Below, one piece after another: positions 1 through 5,226 of a stretch of DNA of 5,860 nt. The notes beneath the pieces are model-generated. The model worked only from the letters and a program-made list of their open reading frames with translations. It ran no database searches and had not been told where the DNA came from. The stretch is taken from contig CAJUFC010000073.1 in NCBI GenBank assembly GCA_910585565.1, forward strand, positions 1 to 5,860, written 5' to 3'. The position numbers and the translations under genes are program-made. The stretch is from an uncultured Eggerthellaceae bacterium. GTDB taxonomy: Bacteria > Actinomycetota > Coriobacteriia > Coriobacteriales > Eggerthellaceae. Every line of letters begins with the position of its first letter. Positions within the stretch are counted from its first letter, which is position 1.

Positions 1-1127
1 ATGGTCGATGCCTTGCCACCGGTCTTGCGCGCGCCGCTCTCGATGATGTCGGGATAGATCGTCCCCTGCGCCAGATACCGCACCGGCTCGCCGCCCGCAG
101 CCACATCCTCCGCCACCGCGAAGAACTCCTTCCAGAACTGCTCGCCGATGATGCGCCGCTTCTCCTCCGGCTCGCTCACCCCCGCCAACAGCTCTAGATA
201 GCGCTCCTCGGCATGCACATGCACGAAGTCCACGTCAAACTGCCGGGTGAACACCTCTTCCACCTCTTCGGGCTCGCCCTTGCGCAAAAGCCCGTGGTTC
301 ACGAACACGCACACCACCTGCCGCCCGATCGCGCGGGCGCACAATGCCGCCACTACGCTCGAGTCCACGCCGCCGGAAAGCCCCAGGATCACGCGGGCAT
401 CGCCCACCTGCTCGCGGATGGCCGCCACCGCGTCATCGATGATCGAGTCCATGGTCCAGTTGCGCTCAAGCCCGCATATATCGAACAGAAAGTTCGCCAG
501 CATCTCGTCGCCGAACGGCGTGTGCCGTACCTCGGGATGGAACTGCGTCGCGTACAGCCGCCGCTCGGAACACTCCATCGAGGCCACCGGGCACGCCTCC
601 GTGCGCGACGTCACCGCAAAGCCCTCCGGCACGCGCACCACCGCGTCGCGATGGCTCATCCACACGGTCTGCTCGCACGGCGTCTCGCCGAAAAACGCCG
701 ACGCAGCCACCTCGACCCCGTGGCCCAGCACCGCATCCGCGACGTCTCCGCATGCGCCGTCAAGCCGCACGAGCTCCGCCGGCCCGTACTCGCCCACCTC
801 GGTATGCCCTACCGCGCCGCCAAGGGCCACCGCCATGACCTGCTGCCCGTAACAAAAGCCCAGAACGGGAATACCCAGATCGAACAGGCCCGCGTCCACA
901 CTCGGCGCATCCTCCGCATATACGCTGGCAGGGCCGCCCGACAAGATGATGGCCGCCGGCGCCAGCGCGCGCACCTCCCCAGCCGTCACGTCGCACGGCA
1001 CGATCTCGGAATAAACGCCCAGGTCACGCACGCGACGGGCGATGAGTTGGCCGTACTGGGCCCCGAAATCGAGAACGAGGACCTTTTGCGCAGGCGCATT
1101 GGAGCAAGCGGCGGAGTCGGCAGTCAT
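1..1127 (-). CDS. guaA: GMP synthase (glutamine-hydrolysing), N-terminal 375 residues, truncated by window edge
   Basis: Cytoplasmic enzyme of the last step of GMP synthesis: XMP + ATP + glutamine give GMP. Reading the minus strand from the ATG at 1127 gives an uninterrupted frame to the left edge. Residues 15-215 are a class I glutamine amidotransferase domain: LVLDFGAQYGQLIARR (17-32), the nucleophile C92 in GFCYGQQ, and H197 and E199 in QFHPEV. VWMSHRD (155-161) matches the usual VWMSHGD. From about 225 the ATP pyrophosphatase domain begins, with the PP-loop LSGGVDSS (250-257), VNHGLLRKGE (277-286) and AQGTIYPDIIESG (353-365). Most family members have about 510-530 residues, so roughly 150, including the C-terminal dimerisation domain, lie outside. 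A Shine-Dalgarno GAAAGGGA (1142-1135) sits 7 nt before the ATG and supports this start. The segment between C92 and H197 is about ten residues longer than in E. coli. The family call is very secure. Confidence 0.97.
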   Translation of the reverse strand, partial: MTADSAACSNAPAQKVLVLDFGAQYGQLIARRVRDLGVYSEIVPCDVTAGEVRALAPAAIILSGGPASVYAEDAPSVDAGLFDLGIPVLGFCYGQQVMAVALGGAVGHTEVGEYGPAELVRLDGACGDVADAVLGHGVEVAASAFFGETPCEQTVWMSHRDAVVRVPEGFAVTSRTEACPVASMECSERRLYATQFHPEVRHTPFGDEMLANFLFDICGLERNWTMDSIIDDAVAAIREQVGDARVILGLSGGVDSSVVAALCARAIGRQVVCVFVNHGLLRKGEPEEVEEVFTRQFDVDFVHVHAEERYLELLAGVSEPEEKRRIIGEQFWKEFFAVAEDVAAGGEPVRYLAQGTIYPDIIESGARKTGGKAST

Positions 1128-1440
1128 GGACGCATCCCTTTCGTCGAGTTGATGAATCAATCTTATCACTCGAAAGCCGCCCGACACGGAGCCGCATCGT
1201 CAGCGCGACAACGGATGCGCCGGCAGGGCGCTCATCTCCCATCTTCCGCCCGGCAGAAAGCGAGACTCTCCAGACCCCGAAGATGCCCGCCCGCTCGCAA
1301 GGCGGCTCTCACAAAGCGGCAGTCACGCAAAGAGCACGCGCGAAACGGCGTGCACACAAACAGCACCCATAAAAGTAGGCGTGCGACCCCATGCGAAAGC
1401 CTCGCGCAGGACAGCGCCCCGCAACCGGCCGCCACGCACC
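1128..1440. other. Gene-free gap between the phosphatase stop and guaA start
   Basis: I see no convincing gene in these 313 bp. Nearest guaA, on the minus strand, are the guaA ribosome binding site (1142-1135) and a weak -10-like TAAGAT (1165-1160) without a good -35 partner. The GC-rich middle holds small inverted repeats: GCGCC/GGCGC (1217-1221 and 1227-1231) and GCACGC/GCGTGC (1334-1339 and 1348-1353). The second, read on the minus strand, is followed by TCTTT, so it could be a poor terminator for the phosphatase transcript. A 67-codon minus-strand frame (1435-1232) has a GTG start with no ribosome binding site and a low-complexity Cys/Arg-rich translation, so I do not call it. I recognise no riboswitch. 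Confidence 0.6.
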
Positions 1441-2310
1441 CTACTCCAAATACAGTGCCCTCAGCGCATACTGCTTCTCAGGTCCGAAGTCCAGCGCACG
1501 CGCCAGATACTTGTCCAGCGACCCATAGCTGTCGCGAATCGCGCCAAGCGCCGTGTCGAGATAGCACAGATTCGCAAACGAATACGCCTCGATGTCGACG
1601 CCCAAGCCGCCAACCAATATCTTGTTGCTCAGCGCGTCTTTCATCTTGTCCACCCACGGCCTGATGAACAGATTCGTCGCCAAGTAGTCGGCACGGATGT
1701 GCTCCATCGGGACGCCCAGCGCATATTCGACCAGCATCGCCGCGATGCCCGTGCGGTCCTTGCCCTGCGTGCAGTGCCACAACGTCGCGCCCTGCTGCGC
1801 ATTGAGCAGATCATCGAGCAGCTTGGAATACGCCTTGATGCCAAACTCCCCCAACACGCACTTCGGATACAGCTCCTGCACGAGCTGGTAGGGCTCCTTG
1901 ATGAACCGCGCCAACATCTTCACGTCCTGCCCGAGGTTCCTCAGGCCCGAAAACCCGATCGCATCATCAGATAGTGCCGGCAAATTCACATACTCGATGC
2001 CGCGCATGAGCGGCAGCGGGTCCGGCGAGCTTTCCACCTCGTACTCCGCACGCAGGTCAACCACGTACTCCAGCCCATGCATGCTGACAAGCTGCTTCAT
2101 GTCCTCTGCCGTCGCATCCTTGAGCTCGGCCGAGCGCAGCAGCCGCCTCTTGCGAATGCGCCGCCCATCAGACGCCGGCATGCCGCCCAAGTCACGACAG
2201 TTATACACGCCCTTCAGCGGAATGTTCCCGAACCGGGGAAAGCCAGCAATCGGCTCCGGGTCCGCCGGCGCGCAGGCCTTCGCCTCGCGAAACTTCACTG
2301 ATGATCCCAT
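1441..2310 (-). CDS. Tyrosine/dual-specificity protein phosphatase, IphP/MptpB/LipA type (Y_phosphatase3 family)
   Basis: A 289-residue cysteine-dependent phosphatase. The signature loop WHCTQGKDRTG (178-188) gives the HCX5R motif with nucleophile C180 and phosphate-binding R186. The GKDR form (K184, D185) is typical of the bacterial IphP/MptpB/LipA group rather than classical PTPs. Upstream family marks are in order: NCRDLGG (37-43, usually NFRDLGG), LLRSAEL (57-63, usually RSG/AxL) and VVDLRAEYEVE (83-93). I see no signal peptide or membrane segment, so it is probably cytoplasmic. Known relatives hydrolyse phosphotyrosine, phosphoserine/threonine or phosphoinositides; the substrate here cannot be read from sequence. 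The start is secured by AAAGGAGG (2324-2317) 6 nt before the ATG. The gene is divergent from the metal operon, and I see no strong promoter of its own. A 313-bp gap separates it from guaA, so an operon with guaA is unlikely. Confidence 0.9.
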   Translation of the reverse strand: MGSSVKFREAKACAPADPEPIAGFPRFGNIPLKGVYNCRDLGGMPASDGRRIRKRRLLRSAELKDATAEDMKQLVSMHGLEYVVDLRAEYEVESSPDPLPLMRGIEYVNLPALSDDAIGFSGLRNLGQDVKMLARFIKEPYQLVQELYPKCVLGEFGIKAYSKLLDDLLNAQQGATLWHCTQGKDRTGIAAMLVEYALGVPMEHIRADYLATNLFIRPWVDKMKDALSNKILVGGLGVDIEAYSFANLCYLDTALGAIRDSYGSLDKYLARALDFGPEKQYALRALYLE

Positions 2311-2378
2311 TTCGGGCCTCCTTTGCGTTTCACCCCATTAAACAGGCGGTACGCGCATCCCCCGCCGATAATTCCAAC

Positions 2379-2406
2379 TTGACAACAAAATGCAAAGTTC
2401 TATACT
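2379..2406 (+). promoter_or_regulatory. Sigma-70-type promoter of the metal-efflux operon
   Basis: A perfect -35 TTGACA (2379-2384), a 16-bp spacer and -10 TATACT (2401-2406, 5 of 6 to consensus) lie in a strikingly AT-rich patch of an otherwise GC-rich window. Transcription would start near 2413, giving a leader of about 70 nt before the sensor gene. The -10 is the left edge of the operator palindrome, the arrangement expected for repression by blocking RNA polymerase. Seen directly: hexamers and spacing. Inferred: activity and start point. Confidence 0.8.
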
Positions 2407-2430
2407 TATGAATAATTGTTCATATGTTTA
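2401..2430. promoter_or_regulatory. Operator palindrome for the ArsR/SmtB-family metal sensor
   Basis: The core ATGAATAATTGTTCAT (2408-2423) is an inverted repeat with a single mismatched pair. The dyad continues outward with matches at most positions to 2401 and 2430. The TATGAATA-AT-TGTTCATA arrangement closely resembles SmtB/ZiaR-type operators, whose half-sites read TGAA..TTCA. It overlaps the -10 and probable start site of the operon promoter, so the sensor encoded just downstream most likely binds here and represses its own operon. It lies in the divergent region and could also touch the phosphatase promoter. Confidence 0.82.
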
Positions 2431-2485
2431 TATATTAGAAAATCAGCGCACCAGCGCTGCCCGCAAACGAGAAAGGACACACGCG

Positions 2486-2890
2486 ATGACCAGCTACGGC
2501 AACACGCCACCAATCGTGCAAGAGGCCGAAGGCGTGCTCGACCACGCGCACATCCCCGAATGTGCCTCCTGCAACGCAACCGGCGACCGCTGCCCCTTCG
2601 ACGAGATGCCTGACGAGGAGATGCTCTACGACCTCGCCGACCTCTTCAAGGTTTTCGCCGACACGACGCGCATCAAGATCCTCTACGCGCTCATGGGCAA
2701 AGAGCTCTGCGTCGCCCACATCGCTGACCTCATCGGCGCAACGCACAGCGCTGTGTCGCACCAGCTGCGCATCCTCAAGCAGGCCCATCTCGTAAAGTTC
2801 CAGCGCGACGGCAAGAACGTCAACTACAGCCTGGCTGACAATCACGTCTACACGATGCTCGCGCAAGGCATGTCGCACATCTGCGAATAG
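2486..2890 (+). CDS. ArsR/SmtB-family metal-responsive repressor with alpha5 and probable alpha3N metal sites
   Basis: A 134-residue winged-helix repressor, cytoplasmic and presumably dimeric. Residues 45-118 form the ArsR fold: LADLFKVFADTTRIKILYAL (50-69), ELCVAHIADLIG (73-84), the recognition helix THSAVSHQLRILKQAHLV (86-103) and the wing FQRDGKNVNYSL (105-116). The C-terminal helix holds D118, H120, H131 and E134 with the same spacing as the alpha5 zinc ligands of SmtB (D104, H106, H117, E120). The N-terminal tail is Cys/His rich (H20, H22, C26, C29, C36), and helix alpha3 carries C75 in ELCV, like CadC. Zn(II), Cd(II), Pb(II) or Co(II) are plausible inducers. The ATG at 2486 is chosen because GAAAGGA (2471-2477) precedes it by 8 nt; an in-frame ATG at 2390 falls between the -35 and -10 and cannot be on the transcript. 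First gene of the efflux operon. Confidence 0.93.
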   Translation: MTSYGNTPPIVQEAEGVLDHAHIPECASCNATGDRCPFDEMPDEEMLYDLADLFKVFADTTRIKILYALMGKELCVAHIADLIGATHSAVSHQLRILKQAHLVKFQRDGKNVNYSLADNHVYTMLAQGMSHICE

Positions 2891-2986
2891 CCGGCCACGA
2901 GCCACTGCCCGCACCAGGCGCAACCCGCACACCGCCGCGACCGGCCGGCACATCCTACACGCCCACCTCAGAAAGGACCCACCCCC

Positions 2987-3214
2987 ATGAAACGCTCCTA
3001 CAAGTTGCAATCTCTCGACTGCGCGAACTGCGCATCCAAGATGGAGACCGCCATCGGCGCGCTGCCTTCGGTCAGCAACGCCTCCATCAACTTCATGACC
3101 CAAAAGCTCGTGCTGGACACTGACGTGCCTGACGCCGATGCGCTCGACGCCCTCCTCGCTGAGGCGCAATCCGTCATCAGCCGCATCGAGCCCGACTGCG
3201 TCATCCTTCGCTAG
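2987..3214 (+). CDS. Stand-alone heavy-metal-associated (HMA) domain protein, probable metallochaperone/regulatory domain for the adjacent ATPase
   Basis: A 75-residue protein that is essentially one ferredoxin-like HMA domain. SLDCANCASKME (9-20) is the metal-binding loop with C12 and C15. The Asp just before the first Cys (DCxxC) is typical of Zn/Cd-type ATPase HMA domains, while copper chaperones usually have MxCxxC. A further C71 lies near the C-terminus. There is no signal peptide or membrane segment. A GAAAGGA ribosome binding site (2971-2977) lies 9 nt before the ATG. It sits 96 nt after the sensor gene and 29 nt before the ATPase gene, in a different frame from the ATPase and with its own ribosome binding site. 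It is therefore a genuine separate gene rather than an N-terminal domain cut off by a stop mutation. It probably delivers metal to, or regulates, the ATPase, which lacks this domain. CopZ-like copper carriage is less likely given the context. Confidence 0.9.
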   Translation: MKRSYKLQSLDCANCASKMETAIGALPSVSNASINFMTQKLVLDTDVPDADALDALLAEAQSVISRIEPDCVILR

Positions 3215-3243
3215 CGCGTCACCAGCCATCAGGAGGCATCGTC

Positions 3244-5226
3244 ATGACTGACAAGCAAATCCGCTGGAGAAACCGCATCCTGTTCGCGCTGCTCCTGTTC
3301 GCAGCCATCCTCGTCTGCGAAGGCACCGGGCTCATCGAGCGCGTGGCCGGCGAAGGCAATGCGCTTTGGGTCGAGTTCGCGCTGTTCCTCATCCCCTACC
3401 TCATCGCCGGCTATGACGTCATCGCGAAGGCCGCACGCAATCTCGCCCACGGACATGCCCTCGACGAGAACTTCCTCATGACGGTCGCCACCTTAGGTGC
3501 CTTCGCGCTCGTCTTGTTCCCTCACACTGAGCCGCACATGACCGAAGGCGCAGCCGTCATGCTGTTCTACCAGGTAGGCGAGCTGTTCCAAAGCTACGCC
3601 GTGGCGAAGTCGCGCAAGTCCATCGCCGACATGATGGACATCGCGCCCGAATACGCCAACGTCCTGCGCGATGGCGCCATCGTGCAGGTCGACCCCTACG
3701 AGGTCGAGCCTGGCGACACGATCGTCATCAAGCCGGGCGAGCGCGTGCCCCTCGACGGCATCGTCACGAAAGGCGAGTCGCAAATCGACACGGCCGCCCT
3801 CACAGGCGAGTCGGTGCCACGCACCGCACGCCCCGACGACGAGGTGATCTCGGGGTGTGTCAACCTGTCCGGCACGCTCACGGTCACCGCGACCAAGCCC
3901 TACGAAGACTCCACCGTCAGCCGCATCCTCGAGCTGGTGGAGAACGCCGCAGAGAAGAAGGCACGCACCGAGAGCTTCATCACGCGCTTCGCGCGCTACT
4001 ACACCCCCATCGTGGTGGGCCTCGCCGTAGCGCTCGCCCTCATTCCGCCTGCCGCCATCGGCCTCGCCATGGGCACCATCGGTGACGGCCAGCTGTGGGC
4101 CGACTGGATTCTGCGCGGGCTTACGTTCTTGGTCGTGTCGTGCCCCTGCGCGCTCGTCATCTCGGTGCCGCTGTCCTTTTTCGGCGGCATCGGCGGCGCC
4201 TCGCGGCTCGGCATCCTGGTAAAGGGGTCAAACTACCTCGAGATGCTGGCCCGGGTAGACACCGTCGTCTTCGACAAGACGGGAACGCTGACCTCGGGCA
4301 CGTTCGCCGTACGCGAGATGCTGCCCGCCTCAGGGTTCACCGCAGACCAGCTGCTCACGCTCGCCGCCCATGCCGAAGCCGCGTCCAATCACCCCATCGC
4401 CGTGTCGGTGCGCGCTGCCGCAGGCGACGCAATCGACTTCGCGCGCATCTCATCTAGCGAGGAGCTGGGTGGCCACGGCGTCAAAGCCGTCATCGATGGC
4501 GACATCGTGCTCGCCGGCAACGACAAGCTCATGTACCTGCACGACATCGCCTACGAGACACACGACTTCATCGGAACCCAGGTGCATGTGGCTGTCAACG
4601 GCACCTACGCCGGCACCCTCGTCATCGGCGACACCGTCAAGGCGGACGCCAAGCAGGCCATCACCGACCTGCATGCCGCAGGCGTGCGCAAAACGGTGAT
4701 GCTGACCGGCGACCGCGCAGACGTCGCCCAGGCCGTAAGCGCAGACCTCGGCGTTGACGAGTTCCGCGCCGAGCTGCTGCCACAAGACAAGGTCAGCATC
4801 CTCGAGCAGCTGATGGAAGACGCGCCGCGCGATGGCGAGCAACACGTCGACAGCCAGCGCGACAGCAGCCAGCGCACCACGCATACCACTGCCTTTGTGG
4901 GCGACGGCATCAACGACGCGCCTGTCCTCACTCGCGCCGACGTGGGCATCGCAATGGGCGCCATGGGGTCAGACGCTGCCATCGAGGCCGCCGACGTGGT
5001 GCTCATGGACGACCGCCCCACCAACATCGCGCGGGCCATCGCGATAGCCCGCAAGACCATGCGCATCGTGCGTCAAAACATCGCATTCGCCCTTGGCGTC
5101 AAGTTCGCCGTCCTCGTGCTGGCCGCGCTCGGCCTAGCGAACATGTGGATGGCGGTGTTCGCCGACGTCGGCGTGGCTGTGCTCGCCATCCTCAATGCCA
5201 TGCGCGCGATGCGCGTCAAGCGCTAG
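3244..5226 (+). CDS. cadA: P1B-2-type heavy-metal efflux ATPase (Zn/Cd/Pb), lacking an N-terminal HMA domain
   Basis: A 660-residue inner-membrane pump exporting Zn(II), Cd(II) or Pb(II) with ATP. Hydrophobic segments lie at about 11-27, 41-60, 78-93 and 101-120. The actuator domain follows with TGES (187-190), then segments near 253-275 and 288-318. The latter holds the metal-binding SCPCALVIS (C300, C302). The phosphorylation motif DKTGT starts at D344; SNHP (H383, P384) is the P1B nucleotide-domain mark; TGD lies at 488-490 and GDGINDAP at 553-560. Two final segments carry K620 and D641, matching K693 and D714 of E. coli ZntA, which with CPC points to P1B-2 rather than copper. The protein starts directly at the first membrane pair; the HMA domain is the separate gene upstream. 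About 20 extra hydrophilic residues (527-547) lie before GDGIND. AGGAGG (3231-3236) is 7 nt before the ATG. zntA would be an equally fair symbol; the exact metal is unknown. Confidence 0.95.
   Translation: MTDKQIRWRNRILFALLLFAAILVCEGTGLIERVAGEGNALWVEFALFLIPYLIAGYDVIAKAARNLAHGHALDENFLMTVATLGAFALVLFPHTEPHMTEGAAVMLFYQVGELFQSYAVAKSRKSIADMMDIAPEYANVLRDGAIVQVDPYEVEPGDTIVIKPGERVPLDGIVTKGESQIDTAALTGESVPRTARPDDEVISGCVNLSGTLTVTATKPYEDSTVSRILELVENAAEKKARTESFITRFARYYTPIVVGLAVALALIPPAAIGLAMGTIGDGQLWADWILRGLTFLVVSCPCALVISVPLSFFGGIGGASRLGILVKGSNYLEMLARVDTVVFDKTGTLTSGTFAVREMLPASGFTADQLLTLAAHAEAASNHPIAVSVRAAAGDAIDFARISSSEELGGHGVKAVIDGDIVLAGNDKLMYLHDIAYETHDFIGTQVHVAVNGTYAGTLVIGDTVKADAKQAITDLHAAGVRKTVMLTGDRADVAQAVSADLGVDEFRAELLPQDKVSILEQLMEDAPRDGEQHVDSQRDSSQRTTHTTAFVGDGINDAPVLTRADVGIAMGAMGSDAAIEAADVVLMDDRPTNIARAIAIARKTMRIVRQNIAFALGVKFAVLVLAALGLANMWMAVFADVGVAVLAILNAMRAMRVKR
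4849..4875 (+). repeat. Imperfect tandem repeat within the ATPase gene
   Basis: GACAGCCAGCGC (4849-4860) is followed at once by GACAGCAGCCAGCGC (4861-4875), the same unit with an extra AGC. It encodes DSQR then DSSQR at residues 536-544, inside the extra hydrophilic stretch between LLPQDKV and GDGIND. It looks like a slippage or duplication product. Confidence 0.7.

Noticed and set aside
1128..1200. Purine riboswitch or strong promoter ahead of guaA
   Set aside because: Only a weak TAAGAT -10-like element without a matching -35 is visible, and I recognise no conserved purine aptamer pattern.
1334..1353. Small hairpin GCACGC/GCGTGC as a terminator of the phosphatase gene
   Set aside because: The stem is only 6 bp with an 8-nt loop, and the following TCTTT is a weak T-tract. 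It is also about 90 nt past the stop, so support is too thin for a terminator call.
1232..1435. 67-codon minus-strand frame in the gap upstream of guaA
   Set aside because: It has a GTG start without a ribosome binding site, an odd Cys/Arg/Ala composition and no family resemblance.
213..1664. A 483-codon plus-strand open frame
   Set aside because: It lies antisense to guaA, the gap and the phosphatase end. Its translation is His/Arg/Ala-rich with no family resemblance, while the minus strand encodes clear GMP synthase motifs. It is a GC-rich shadow frame.
2390..2485. Upstream in-frame ATG extending the sensor by 32 residues
   Set aside because: The ATG at 2390 lies between the -35 and -10 of the operon promoter, so it would not be transcribed from it. 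The extension reads through the operator, while the ATG at 2486 has a proper Shine-Dalgarno.
2890..2949. GCCGGCC/GGCCGGC inverted repeat between the sensor and HMA genes, considered as an attenuator or terminator
   Set aside because: The 7-bp arms are 46 nt apart with no T-run, which is easily chance in GC-rich sequence. The same gap leads straight into the HMA gene ribosome binding site.
2435..3229. A 264-codon minus-strand open frame
   Set aside because: It is antisense to both the ArsR and HMA genes, spans their intergenic gap and shows no recognisable motif or ribosome binding site.
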